Source: Bacteroidota bacterium
Lineage (GTDB): Bacteria; Bacteroidota; Bacteroidia; Flavobacteriales; Flavobacteriaceae
Direction: 5' to 3'
Assembly (NCBI GenBank): GCA_023390775.1
Contig: JAEWCF010000048.1
Span: forward strand, 1 to 42,388
DNA length: 42,388 nucleotides
Below are positions 32,381 through 40,206 of the stretch, one piece after another. The position numbers were made by a program, and so were the translations under genes. How positions within the stretch are numbered: position 1 is the stretch's first letter; every line of letters starts with the position of its first letter. The notes beneath the pieces were generated by a model. It worked only from the letters and a program-made list of their open reading frames with translations, was not told the DNA's origin and did no database searches.

Positions 32381-33138
32381 TGAAAAGTTTCCTGTCGGCG
32401 ATCCTGATTTTGGTTTTTTGCGCCGCGACGGGACAAAAACTCGACGTATATTTTGAATTTGACCGTGCCGATATTACGGACGAGGCCGCCACACGAATCA
32501 ATAATTTCGTCAATAAGGACGCCGCCGTTTCCCGGATTTACGGTTATTGCGACTGGAAAGGAAGCAATGCTTACAACGACTCTCTTTCTATCAGAAGGGT
32601 GAGGGCCGTTTACAACTTTTTGGTTTCCAAAGGGGTAAAGGTCAGGGAGAACTTTGAAGCAAGGGGCTTCGGCGAGAACTTTGAGCAGTCGCCCGTGCAA
32701 TCCGAAAACCGCCGGGTAACAATTGAGTTTGAAATGCCAGCGCCACCATCCGAAACCACGCTCACCGAGTCCATTCGGGGGCTGAAGGCAGGGGACAAAA
32801 TCCGGTTGAAGAACATCAATTTCCACAATAACTCGGCCGTCATCCGCAGCAGTTCGCAGCCCATACTGTATGAGCTGTTATGCATCATGGAGGAAAACCC
32901 GACGCTCAAAATAGAAATCCAGGGGCATATCTGTTGCCAACTGCGCGAAGATGCAAACGACGTATCCACCGCGAGGGCGCGGGCCATCTACAATTTTTTG
33001 ATCCGGAACAAAATCAATCGCAAACGGCTCTCGTACAAAGGCTTTGGCATTTCGCAGCCCATCCACCCGATCCCGGAACGCACCGAGGCCGAAGCCGACG
33101 AAAACCGGCGGGTGGAGATTATGATTGTGGAGCGGTGA
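32380..33138 (+). CDS. Secreted protein with two OmpA-like domains (2)
   Basis: A 252-residue exported protein, paralogue of the preceding gene; its ATG overlaps the preceding stop by one base (TGATG). The signal is short (MKSFLSAILILVFCAATG). The first OmpA-like domain (about 19-120) has YFEFDRADITDEAATRI, IYGYCDWKGSNAY and NRRVTIEFEM. The second (about 140-252) has NINFHNNSAVIRSSSQPIL, IEIQGHICCQLRED and NRRVEIMIVER. The Cys pair at the former HTD site is kept in both paralogues, so it is likely functional, perhaps a disulfide or metal site. The pair resulted from gene duplication on top of an older domain duplication. Confidence 0.8.
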   Translation: MKSFLSAILILVFCAATGQKLDVYFEFDRADITDEAATRINNFVNKDAAVSRIYGYCDWKGSNAYNDSLSIRRVRAVYNFLVSKGVKVRENFEARGFGENFEQSPVQSENRRVTIEFEMPAPPSETTLTESIRGLKAGDKIRLKNINFHNNSAVIRSSSQPILYELLCIMEENPTLKIEIQGHICCQLREDANDVSTARARAIYNFLIRNKINRKRLSYKGFGISQPIHPIPERTEAEADENRRVEIMIVER

Positions 33139-33143
33139 AGAGT

Positions 33144-33187
33144 AATTTGAAAATTTGAAAATTTGGCAATTTGAAAATGAGGAAATA
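33144..33187. repeat. Octamer tract (AATTTGAA type)
   Basis: A run of octamers in phase: ATTTGAAA twice, ATTTGGCA, ATTTGAAA, ATGAGGAA. The complementary sequence recurs at 33332-33370, so the two tracts form inverted ends of the 260-bp space between the OmpA-like pair and purM. The same octamers appear at 13459-13498. Confidence 0.7.
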
Positions 33188-33331
33188 GAGGTGCGAACGA
33201 ATCATCGCGATAATGTATTGCAAATGAGGAATTCGTTTTGAACGCAAGGTGAATTGACGAGTCAAATGGAATAAAAATGTATGTTTTAAAATGAATTCGT
33301 CGCCAATTAATTAAAATTTGGTTATTTTAGG

Positions 33332-33370
33332 CAATCTTCAAATTTTCAAATCTCCAAATTTTCAAATCAT
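33332..33370. repeat. Octamer tract, inverse orientation
   Basis: AAATTTTC, AAATCTCC, AAATTTTC, AAATCATA in period 8, the complement of the tract at 33144-33187. The sequence between them (33188-33331) holds nothing I recognise. Confidence 0.65.
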
Positions 33371-33375
33371 AAAAG

Positions 33376-33383
33376 TATCTTTG
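33376..33383 (+). promoter_or_regulatory. -7 box of the purM promoter
   Basis: TATCTTTG matches TAnnTTTG, 15 bases ahead of the ATG. The upstream octamer tract occupies the -33 region, with no good TTTG. Confidence 0.5.
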
Positions 33384-33398
33384 CCCAAACACAACTAC

Positions 33399-34577
33399 AT
33401 GGACAACCAATCCGGGCAACGGTACGCACTGCGGGGTGTTTCGGCATCCAAGGAGGATGTGCACAATGCCATCCAGAAAATTGACAAAGGACTGTTCCCA
33501 AACGCGTTCTGCAAAATCATTCCCGATCATTTAACCGGTGATGAGCAGTACTGCATCGTCATGCACGCGGACGGCGCGGGAACGAAATCGGCCCTGGCCT
33601 ACGCCTACTGGAGGGAGACCGGTGATCTGTCGGTATGGAAAGGGATCGCACAGGACGCACTGATCATGAACATCGACGACCTGTTGTGCGTCGGCGTTAC
33701 CGATAACATCCTGCTCTCGTCGACCATCGGCCGAAACAAGAACCTGATTCCCGGCGAGGTCCTGTCTGCCATTATCAACGGCACCGAGGAACTGATAGCC
33801 GAGCTTGGAAGCTACGGCATCACCATCCATTCCACCGGCGGCGAGACTGCCGATGTGGGTGACCTGGTGCGTACCATCATCGTCGATTCTACCGTCACGG
33901 CGCGCATCAAAAGGAGCGAAGTCATCGACAACGCGAACATCCGCCCCGGCGACGTCATCGTTGGGCTCGCCTCGTTTGGGCAAGCCACTTATGAAAGCCA
34001 GTACAACGGCGGAATGGGGAGCAACGGGCTGACTTCGGCGCGGCACGATGTCTTCGCAAAGACAGTCGCCCAAAAATTTCCGGAAACCTTTGATCCCGCC
34101 CTGCCGGCCGATCTCGTTTATTCGGGCCACATGAACCTCACCGATCCGGTACGCGACTCCCCGCTCGACGCCGGCAAACTCGTGCTTTCCCCTACGCGCA
34201 CCTATGCCCCGGTGGTCAAAAAGATCCTGGAAAAATACAGTCCCGCTGAAATCCACGGCATGGTACATTGCAGTGGCGGCGCGCAGACCAAGGTGCTCCA
34301 TTTCGTGGACAACGTTCACGTGATAAAGGACAATCTCTTTCCGGTTCCGCCCCTTTTCAGGATGATACACGAACAATCAGGGACCGAGTGGGCGGAAATG
34401 TACAAAGTTTTTAACTGCGGCCATCGCATGGAATTTTATGTTCCTGAGGACATCGCCGCCGGCATCCTGCACATCGCGGCCGGCTTCAATATCGAAGCGC
34501 GCATCGTGGGCAGGGTAGAGGCGTTCGAAGGAAAAAAGCTGACTATCGAAAGTGAATTCGGATCTTTTAATTACTAA
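33399..34577 (+). CDS. purM: Phosphoribosylformylglycinamidine cyclo-ligase (AIR synthetase), long Bacteroidota form
   Basis: A 392-residue PurM-superfamily enzyme, about 45 residues longer than E. coli PurM but normal for Bacteroidota. It closes the imidazole ring of AIR from FGAM with ATP, step five of purine synthesis. Recognisable parts: MHADGAGTKSALAYAYWRET (residues about 52-71), IAQDALIMNIDDLLCVGV with the metal-binding Asp, IHSTGGETADVGDLVRT, GDVIVGLASFGQATYESQYNGGMGSNG (glycine-rich, split across two strands), and HGMVHCSGGAQTK. Start at 33399 (MDNQSGQRYALRGVS) follows the -7 box. Residues upstream in frame come from octamer repeats and are not coding. Confidence 0.85.
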   Translation: MDNQSGQRYALRGVSASKEDVHNAIQKIDKGLFPNAFCKIIPDHLTGDEQYCIVMHADGAGTKSALAYAYWRETGDLSVWKGIAQDALIMNIDDLLCVGVTDNILLSSTIGRNKNLIPGEVLSAIINGTEELIAELGSYGITIHSTGGETADVGDLVRTIIVDSTVTARIKRSEVIDNANIRPGDVIVGLASFGQATYESQYNGGMGSNGLTSARHDVFAKTVAQKFPETFDPALPADLVYSGHMNLTDPVRDSPLDAGKLVLSPTRTYAPVVKKILEKYSPAEIHGMVHCSGGAQTKVLHFVDNVHVIKDNLFPVPPLFRMIHEQSGTEWAEMYKVFNCGHRMEFYVPEDIAAGILHIAAGFNIEARIVGRVEAFEGKKLTIESEFGSFNY

Positions 34578-34677
34578 AAGCATTTTGCGCCGCCAGTTCG
34601 CTCTTTGGAGCTCGGGTCCGGCTGTTAGCTCTATCTTCTTTGTGCTTAACAAAATATCCGGTTTTCCCGTAAATCAC

Positions 34678-34746
34678 ACCTCAAAGGTTTTTAACCCGAG
34701 GCGCAGCCGAATTGTAAGAAGCGCAGCTGAATAAAACTTTTGAGGT
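34678..34746. repeat. 69-bp dispersed inverted-repeat element, copy 2
   Basis: Same length as the copy at 18310-18378, with five base differences. Ends ACCTCAAAGGTTTT and AAAACTTTTGAGGT (one mismatch). Preceded by CGGTTTTCCCGTAAAT as in copy 1. Confidence 0.8.
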
Positions 34747-34763
34747 ACTAAAATTGAGCACAA

Positions 34764-34797
34764 TAAAAGGATGCCGCTGCCATCCGGGCTAGGAATT
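34764..34797 (-). repeat. REP-like element, inverted half copy
   Basis: Read on the minus strand it begins CTAGCCCGGATGGCAGCGGC and continues ATCCTTTT, the 5' half of the element at 9804-9876. It ends directly against the start codon of the GNAT gene (34799), so the element supplies that gene's leader. Confidence 0.6.
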
Positions 34798-34798
34798 T

Positions 34799-35428
34799 AT
34801 GGAAACATTCAACTTTGACGATACCATCGTTCTGGAGAACGAGACGGTGCTTTTAAGGCCGCTTCGCCACGAGGACCTGCCGCATCTGGAGCCTTTTGCA
34901 CTTGGGGAGCCGGAAATCTGGAAGTATTCGCTCATCAGCCCCGCGGGCAGCCGTGAGGCGCTGGCTTCCTATATCGAGGCCGCCATCGCCGATCGCGAAA
35001 ACCACACGGCCTATCCCTTCATCGTGTTCGACAAACGCTGCGGCCAATATGTGGGCAACACCAGATTTTACGACATCAGCCCCGCAAACGGTTACCTTCA
35101 GCTGGGTTATACGTGGTACGGAAGCGAATTTTGCGGGACGGGACTCAATAAAAATTGTAAATTGTTGCTGCTGGATTTCGCCTTCAGGGCCTTAAAAGCC
35201 GAGCGTGTCGAATTCCGTGCGCACAGCAGGAACGAGCGGAGCATTGCCGCCATGCATTCTATCGGATGCGGAACCGAGGGCCTTTTGCGGTCGCACCTTC
35301 CCGGCGCCGACGGCATTCGGCGTGATACCATCATCCTGAGCATCCTCCACAAAGAATGGGAAGATGGCTTACGCGAAAACCTGCTCAATAAAATAAAATA
35401 TGGAAGCATTTCTCAAAAAGGGAATTGA
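34799..35428 (+). CDS. GNAT-family N-acetyltransferase
   Basis: A 209-residue GNAT acetyltransferase of the RimJ/RimL-like type (acetyl-CoA to an amine or a protein N-terminus). The N-terminal strand pair reads VLLRPLRHEDLPHLEPFA, the middle PFIVFDKRCGQYVGNTRFYDI, and the acetyl-CoA-binding turn lies in YTWYGSEFCGTGLNKNCKLLLLDFAF. The C-terminal part is RVEFRAHSRNERSIAAMHSIGC. In the pyrophosphate-binding loop the usual Q/RxxGxG/A is represented by FCGTGLN. Substrate unknown. A REP-like fragment abuts the start. The last 29 bases overlap the next gene. Confidence 0.82.
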   Translation: METFNFDDTIVLENETVLLRPLRHEDLPHLEPFALGEPEIWKYSLISPAGSREALASYIEAAIADRENHTAYPFIVFDKRCGQYVGNTRFYDISPANGYLQLGYTWYGSEFCGTGLNKNCKLLLLDFAFRALKAERVEFRAHSRNERSIAAMHSIGCGTEGLLRSHLPGADGIRRDTIILSILHKEWEDGLRENLLNKIKYGSISQKGN

Positions 35429-35831
35429 CAAGATGCGCTTCGGGATGAAGCGCCAGGATGTTTTGGACCTTTACGGCCCGCCGGACCGCGAGTTCCGCGA
35501 CGAGGATAAAAACATCACGTGGATCTACAATATGCAACGTTGGCGCCTGACCTTTTACGAGGACGAGGAATTCCGCCTGGGATACCTGATCACGGCTCAC
35601 CCGGAACTGGAACTTTTTGGCAACAGGATTGTCGGGAGGGAAGTGGAGGAGGTAAAGGCGCAGCTAAAACCCAAGGGTTTCGACAAATGGGAAGAGGAAG
35701 CCATCGACATCACCACGGCACATTTCAACGAAGATCATTGGGTCGTGCTCCAGAGCGAATTCGGAGTCGTCACCAAATTTGAATTGGGTGCGGCGCTAGT
35801 GAATGATATGTTTGTGTGGGCACACCTGTAG
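35400..35831 (+). CDS. Small conserved hypothetical protein
   Basis: A 143-residue soluble protein without signal peptide. The N-terminus, IDKMRFGMKRQDVLDLYGPPDREF, resembles the turn motif of BamE/SmpA-like folds (M-x-x-x-x-V-x-x-x-x-G-P-P), followed by WIYNMQRWRLTFYEDEEFRLGYL. No catalytic residues are apparent. It starts inside the GNAT gene (29 bp overlap, other frame) and ends before a strong terminator, so the two form an operon. I do not recognise a named family with certainty. Confidence 0.65.
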   Translation: MEAFLKKGIDKMRFGMKRQDVLDLYGPPDREFRDEDKNITWIYNMQRWRLTFYEDEEFRLGYLITAHPELELFGNRIVGREVEEVKAQLKPKGFDKWEEEAIDITTAHFNEDHWVVLQSEFGVVTKFELGAALVNDMFVWAHL

Positions 35832-35850
35832 ATTATTATAATTTATAATA

Positions 35851-35876
35851 AAAAAAGGCCCGAGGGCCTTTTTTTA
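35851..35876. terminator. Bidirectional terminator
   Basis: AAAAAAGGCCC then GA then GGGCCTTTTTTT is a symmetric hairpin with A and T runs on both sides. It serves the small hypothetical gene on + and the immunophilin operon on -, whose last codon (stop at 35874) touches it. Confidence 0.88.
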
Positions 35877-37028
35877 TTGCTTGTCCAGAAGTTCGATCTC
35901 AAAGATAATATTTGAATTGGGCGGGATCACGTTTCCGGCGCCGCGTGCACCATAGGCGAGATTCGCGGGGATGAAAGCGACGAGCCTGTCGCCGATGGCC
36001 ATCTGCTCGAGCGCCTCGATAAAGCCGGGGATCAGGCCGTCCTTCTTGCCTGCGGTGAAGGCGAAGGGTTGGTAGCCGTTTTGTGCGGCGCGAACCGAGT
36101 CGAATTTGCCGTATTGCTCATTGACGTTGGCAAAGCTGCTGTCAAACAGGGTTCCGTCTTCAAGGTATCCCGCGTAATGGATGTAAACCTGCGATCCGGC
36201 TTCGGGTTTCTTTCCCCCCGATTTCCTTACGATCTTGTATTCCAGCCCGGTGGGCGATTTCACGGCGCCGGCACGTACTTTCGCCAGCTCGTCGACCTTT
36301 GCTTTTTTCACAGGAGCGAACTTCGCATCGTATTCGCGTTGCTTGGCTGCGGCTTCTTCCGCCATCTTCTGGCGTTTTTCGGCTTCGATGGCAGCCAGTC
36401 GCTTGTCGTCCTCGGCCTTGTTGGCCATGTAATCGGCAAAGATCTTGGCGGCGTCAAACGCTTTTGCATCGGCACCCTTGCGGATGATCGTCACCTTATT
36501 GATGAGGTCGTCCTGCACAATCTTATTCACAACGTCCTGCCCGGAAACGACATGTCCGAATACGGTGTGCTTCCCGTCCAGCCACGGCGTATCCTTGTGC
36601 GTAATGAAAAACTGGCTGCCGTTGGTACCGGCTCCGGCATTGGCCATGGACAGGATACCGGGTCCGGTGTGCTTCAGGTCGGTGATCTCGTCCTTGAATT
36701 TATAGCCCGGATCTCCCGAACCGTTCCCAAGGGGATCGCCCCCCTGGATCATGAAGTCGTTGATGACGCGATGGAATTTGAGCCCGTCGTAATACTTTTT
36801 CCCGCGCAGTTCCGCTTTGACCGAATTGTTGGTTCCTTCGGCCAGCGAAACAAAGTTTGCCACCGTGACCGGCGTTTTTTTATACTCGAGTTGCAGGAGG
36901 ATTTTTCCCTTCGAGGTTTCCATTTCGGCAAAAATGCCATCCTGGCTTGGCTTGGCGGTATTCTTGGCGTTTTGTGCGTAGCCGGCGGTAAAAGTTGCCA
37001 GCACCAGCGCGATCAATTTTAATTTCAT
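35874..37028 (-). CDS. Cyclophilin-FKBP fusion peptidyl-prolyl isomerase (1), periplasmic
   Basis: A 384-residue exported dual-family isomerase. After a signal peptide (MKLKLIALVLATFTAGYA) comes a cyclophilin domain at about 28-180, with the catalytic FHRVI, FMIQGGDP, NAGAGTNGSQFFIT and WLDGKHTVFG all intact. A charged helical, probably coiled-coil linker follows at about 195-265 (KRLAAIEAEKRQKMAEE region), then an FKBP domain at about 270-384 (VYIHYAGYLEDGTLFDSSF, GLIPGFIEALEQM, LAYGARGAGNVIPP). In the FKBP pocket the usual Trp of IPGW is Phe. It should isomerise Xaa-Pro bonds and fold exported proteins. Last gene of the operon; 7 bp behind its paralogue. The frame continues upstream to 37070, but the signal fixes the start. 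Confidence 0.88.
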   Translation of the reverse strand: MKLKLIALVLATFTAGYAQNAKNTAKPSQDGIFAEMETSKGKILLQLEYKKTPVTVANFVSLAEGTNNSVKAELRGKKYYDGLKFHRVINDFMIQGGDPLGNGSGDPGYKFKDEITDLKHTGPGILSMANAGAGTNGSQFFITHKDTPWLDGKHTVFGHVVSGQDVVNKIVQDDLINKVTIIRKGADAKAFDAAKIFADYMANKAEDDKRLAAIEAEKRQKMAEEAAAKQREYDAKFAPVKKAKVDELAKVRAGAVKSPTGLEYKIVRKSGGKKPEAGSQVYIHYAGYLEDGTLFDSSFANVNEQYGKFDSVRAAQNGYQPFAFTAGKKDGLIPGFIEALEQMAIGDRLVAFIPANLAYGARGAGNVIPPNSNIIFEIELLDKQ

Positions 37029-37035
37029 GTTCTTG

Positions 37036-38151
37036 TTATTTTTTTTGGGTATCGGATATTTCAACTTCAAAAATCAGGTTTGCATCTGGCGGGATTACAT
37101 TTCCCGCACCCTGCGGGCCGTAGCCCAGATGCGCAGGGATAAAAATGATGGCCTTGTCACCGGGTGCCAATTTATTGATTCCTTCCAAAAATCCGGGGAT
37201 CATGCCTTCCCGCCTTCCGGTCTCGAAAGGGATAGGCGCATACATCCTGGCATCGGAGCGTCGCTGGTCAAATTTTCCATATCGCCTCGCGACGTCTTCG
37301 AGGCTTGTGTCAAACATCTCGCCATCTTCCAGAAAACCCGCATAATGTACATAAATAATTTGCCCATTCTCAGGTTTTTTGCCCTCTCCCTGGTGTGTGA
37401 TCAGGTACCTCAATCCCGTGGATGTTTTCTTTGCTTTTTCACGCAGGGCCTTTAGTTCGGTGGCCTTCGCTTCCTTCACTTTTTTGTACTGGCGGTCATA
37501 TTCGGCCCGTTTGACCGCATCAATTTGGGCCTGCTTTTTCCGATTGGCCCGGTCGGTGGAGACATAATCGGCAAAGATCTTTTGCGCGTCAAATTTCTTG
37601 GCGGCCTCGCCCTTGCGGACAATTTCGACCGACAGGATCGCATCGTCCTGCTCTATCGAATGAACAACGTCCATCCCGCCGGTAACATAGCCGAACACCG
37701 TGTGTTTGCCGTCCAGCCAGGGAGTTTCCTGGTGCGTGATGAAGAATTGGCTGCCATTGGTTCCGGGCCCTGCGTTCGCCATTGAAAGGGTTCCCGGCCT
37801 GTCATGCTCAAGCGAGGAAATCTCGTCGCTGAACTGGTACCCCGGCCCGCCCGAACCGTCTCCCGCGGGATCGCCGCCCTGGATCATGAATTCCGGGATG
37901 ACGCGGTGAAAGGTGAGGCCGTCGTAGAAAGGCTTGCCTTCAAATTCACTCGAGACAAATTTGTTTTTGCCCTCGGCCAGCGTGACGAAATTGGCCACGG
38001 TAACCGGCGCCTTGTTGTAGTCAAGGCTTGCGGTGATGGTGCCCTTCTTGGTTTCTATTACGGCGAAAAGGCCGTCGGGAAGCGAGCCGTGCGGATCCTT
38101 GCAGCCGATCAGGATCACCGCCGCGAGCAGCATCGTAAAAAATCTATTCAT
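37036..38151 (-). CDS. Cyclophilin-FKBP fusion peptidyl-prolyl isomerase (2), lipoprotein
   Basis: A 371-residue lipoprotein (signal MNRFFTMLLAAVILIGC, Cys17) with the same domain order as its neighbour. The cyclophilin domain spans about 25-180 (FHRVIPEFMIQGGDP, NAGPGTNGSQFFIT, WLDGKHTVFG). A lysine-rich helical linker spans about 190-245. The FKBP domain spans about 250-371 (IYVHYAGFLEDGEMFDTS, GMIPGFLEGINKL, LGYGPQGAGNVIPP). It is membrane-anchored, whereas the paralogue at 35874-37028 is soluble. The start overlaps the gldI stop by 8 bp. A tandem duplicate of the next gene, probably a periplasmic foldase. Confidence 0.88.
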   Translation of the reverse strand: MNRFFTMLLAAVILIGCKDPHGSLPDGLFAVIETKKGTITASLDYNKAPVTVANFVTLAEGKNKFVSSEFEGKPFYDGLTFHRVIPEFMIQGGDPAGDGSGGPGYQFSDEISSLEHDRPGTLSMANAGPGTNGSQFFITHQETPWLDGKHTVFGYVTGGMDVVHSIEQDDAILSVEIVRKGEAAKKFDAQKIFADYVSTDRANRKKQAQIDAVKRAEYDRQYKKVKEAKATELKALREKAKKTSTGLRYLITHQGEGKKPENGQIIYVHYAGFLEDGEMFDTSLEDVARRYGKFDQRRSDARMYAPIPFETGRREGMIPGFLEGINKLAPGDKAIIFIPAHLGYGPQGAGNVIPPDANLIFEVEISDTQKK

Positions 38152-38701
38152 TCGTTGTGGCCGATTCCGGTTTGATATCGTTTAATGTGACGGTGCAGAT
38201 AAGCGGTTCATTGGTGCCGATGCGTTTATTGTCGCCGTGATACCCGTATCCCATGTGCGAGGGGAACAGGAAAACCACACGCTCGTTGCGGCGCATGAGC
38301 TTGATCCCGTCGCGAAGGCCCATCATGATGTTCTGTTTGTCCACATGGTACACCTGCGGGCGAAGTTGGACTTCCGAATAGATCACGTTGCCGTCCAGGT
38401 CCTGGACCGCGTAGTCGAAATAGGCGATGTCACCGCGTTTCGGCGTAAGGGTGTCCTTTGAATTGCGGACCTCATAATAATACCAATACCCTTTTTTGGA
38501 GGCGAAGTATTTCCGTTGCGGATTGCTTCGGATGATGGAATCGATCTTGCCTTCCTCGCCTGCGATGAGTTTCTTGTTGCGTTCCACCGACTCCCGCATG
38601 AACGAACCTTCGGAATGTGAGACCGGCCGCCTGGCCTGCTGCTGGCGCGAACACGAAACAACCGCGAATGCTGCCATTATGATGATGATGTGCGATTTCA
38701 T
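38144..38701 (-). CDS. gldI: Gliding-motility-associated FKBP-like lipoprotein GldI
   Basis: A 185-residue lipoprotein (Cys17 in VVSC) with an FKBP-type fold at about 75-180. GldI is required for gliding and T9SS function in Flavobacterium johnsoniae and is thought to help fold envelope components. FKBP parts are seen in GDIAYFDYAVQDLDGNVIYSEVQ (spread over two strands) and MGLRDGIKLMRRNERVVFLFPSHMGYGYHG. The usual F-D pair at the active site is Y-S here, so isomerase activity may be weak. It overlaps the DHH gene stop by 4 bp (ATGA) and the next isomerase by 8 bp, so the four genes form a tight operon. Confidence 0.85.
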   Translation of the reverse strand: MKSHIIIIMAAFAVVSCSRQQQARRPVSHSEGSFMRESVERNKKLIAGEEGKIDSIIRSNPQRKYFASKKGYWYYYEVRNSKDTLTPKRGDIAYFDYAVQDLDGNVIYSEVQLRPQVYHVDKQNIMMGLRDGIKLMRRNERVVFLFPSHMGYGYHGDNKRIGTNEPLICTVTLNDIKPESATTNE

Positions 38702-39699
38702 TTTTGTCCTTTTACTATGGAAACGAATTTTTCCACGGTTTCTGTTAGCGAGAGCTGCGATTTTCCGCCCGCCGCATTGATATGGCCTCCTCCGTTGAAA
38801 TGCCGCCTCGCGAACTTGTTGACGTCCACGTCCCCTTTGGAACGGAACGAGATCTTCACGATATTCTCGTCGGTGTGCTCGATGAATATAGCGGTAAAAT
38901 TAATGCCTTTTATGCTCAGTCCGTAGTTGACGATGCCTTCGGTGTCGCCTTTAACATAATGGTGCTCATCGAGTTCCTGCTGGCTAAGCGTGATGTAGGA
39001 AGTGGAATGTTCCGGAAGGACCACCAAATTTTTCAACGCGCAGCCAAGCAATTGCAAGCTTTCATAGGAATTGTTGTCAAACAGAGCAGGATGCACGGCG
39101 GCATTGTCCGCGCCAAGGGTGATGAGCTGGGCGGCGACGCGATGGGTTGCTGCCGTGGTCGATGCGAACCTGAAGGATCCCGTATCGGTCACGATTCCGG
39201 TATAGAGGCAGGTAGCGATGGTTTTGTCGATATGCGGGGCCAATCCCGTTTTCTCAAAAAAGTAATACAGCATCTCGCAGGTAGAGCCGATCGCGGTGTC
39301 CGAATACGTCACTTTCGCAAAATCGCCGGGTTCCTGATGGTGGTCGATCATGATAAAGGGCGCTTTCGCCGCCGAGAGCGGTTGCTCCATGTCGCCGGTG
39401 CGGTGGAGGGCATTGAAGTCCAGGGCGAAAATGATCTGTGCCGATGCGATGATCTCCTGCGCCTCCACCCTTTGCCTCTCGAAAATCAATACGGATTCCG
39501 ATCCCGGAAGCCACGCCAGTGAAGGGGGAAAGTCATTCGGGGCGATCACACGTGGATCGTGCCCCTGCTTTTTCAACATGTGCCAGAGCGCGAGCGTGGA
39601 TCCCATCGCATCGCCGTCGGGGCTTTTGTGCGGGATGATGGCCACTTTGGAAGGGACGGCCAAAAGTTCTGTCGCAAGCCTCGTTTGTTGTTCATCCAT
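38698..39699 (-). CDS. DHH/DHHA1 phosphoesterase, NrnA-like
   Basis: A 333-residue phosphoesterase of the DHH-DHHA1 family (Bacillus NrnA type), which degrades oligoribonucleotides, pAp or linear dinucleotides from c-di-AMP. Metal-site motifs in order: IPHKSPDGDAMGS (about residues 22-34), FALDFNA, IMIDHHQEPGDF with the DHH triplet, and TDTGSFRF. The C-terminal RNA-binding DHHA1 domain has NFTAIFIEHTDENIVKISFRSKG (split) and FNGGGHINAAGG. Start at 39699 (MDEQQTRLATELLA) is preferred; the frame is open to 39735. First gene of the operon with gldI and two isomerases. Confidence 0.86.
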   Translation of the reverse strand: MDEQQTRLATELLAVPSKVAIIPHKSPDGDAMGSTLALWHMLKKQGHDPRVIAPNDFPPSLAWLPGSESVLIFERQRVEAQEIIASAQIIFALDFNALHRTGDMEQPLSAAKAPFIMIDHHQEPGDFAKVTYSDTAIGSTCEMLYYFFEKTGLAPHIDKTIATCLYTGIVTDTGSFRFASTTAATHRVAAQLITLGADNAAVHPALFDNNSYESLQLLGCALKNLVVLPEHSTSYITLSQQELDEHHYVKGDTEGIVNYGLSIKGINFTAIFIEHTDENIVKISFRSKGDVDVNKFARRHFNGGGHINAAGGKSQLSLTETVEKFVSIVKGQK

Positions 39700-39750
39700 A
39701 AGCTGCGAAATTACGTTTTTTTGACGGATGGCCACCGATTTAACATCGCC

Positions 39751-40128
39751 TTACCATTTGCCTGCAAGGGAATTTCCCAGCCACGCGGCGCCTATACCGC
39801 CGATAAGGCTGCAAAGGGTGTAAAGCGTCGCCAACAGGTACTGTTGATGTTGCAACAATTCAAGGTTTTCCTGCCCAAACGCCGAAAACGTGGTGAAACC
39901 GCCGCAAAACCCGGTGGCAAGCAATAACCGCATCTGTTCCGAAGCGTATTTGCCCGAGATCCCGTAAATTACCCCGATGATAAGGCACCCAAGGATATTG
40001 ACCAGCAGCGTGGGCCACGGGAACCCGCCCGTCGTTTTGATCCAAACCGAAATCAGGAAACGCATCACGCTCCCCATCGCGCCGCCCGCTGCTACCAAAA
40101 GGGCTGCCTTTGCCAGTGATTGGTCCAT
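39751..40128 (-). CDS. crcB: Fluoride ion channel CrcB/Fluc
   Basis: A 125-residue four-helix protein, normal for CrcB, which forms dual-topology dimers that let fluoride leave the cell. The family signatures GGAMGSVMRFLIS (N-terminal, with the conserved GxxGxxxR) and GFCGGFTTFSAFGQENLEL (helix 3 with the Phe-box residues and central sodium-site turn GFTTF) are intact. It lies 51 bp ahead of the DHH gene on the same strand and could share its transcript. No fluoride riboswitch is apparent upstream. Divergent from the secreted protein gene (78 bp). Confidence 0.9.
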   Translation of the reverse strand: MDQSLAKAALLVAAGGAMGSVMRFLISVWIKTTGGFPWPTLLVNILGCLIIGVIYGISGKYASEQMRLLLATGFCGGFTTFSAFGQENLELLQHQQYLLATLYTLCSLIGGIGAAWLGNSLAGKW

Positions 40129-40206
40129 CGCAATAAATTTTGTCGGTGCAAGTTTATGTTTTTGTTCACAACCTTTTAAATAATTTTACGCCGAATTGAT
40201 TTCCCG

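Noticed and set aside
36069..37022. 317-codon open frame antisense to the first immunophilin fusion
   Set aside because: The opposite strand has clear cyclophilin and FKBP motifs; this frame has none.
40129..40206. Fluoride riboswitch upstream of crcB
   Set aside because: The 78-bp spacer lacks the conserved crcB-motif core (GGxGATGG and CCGCC-type segments).
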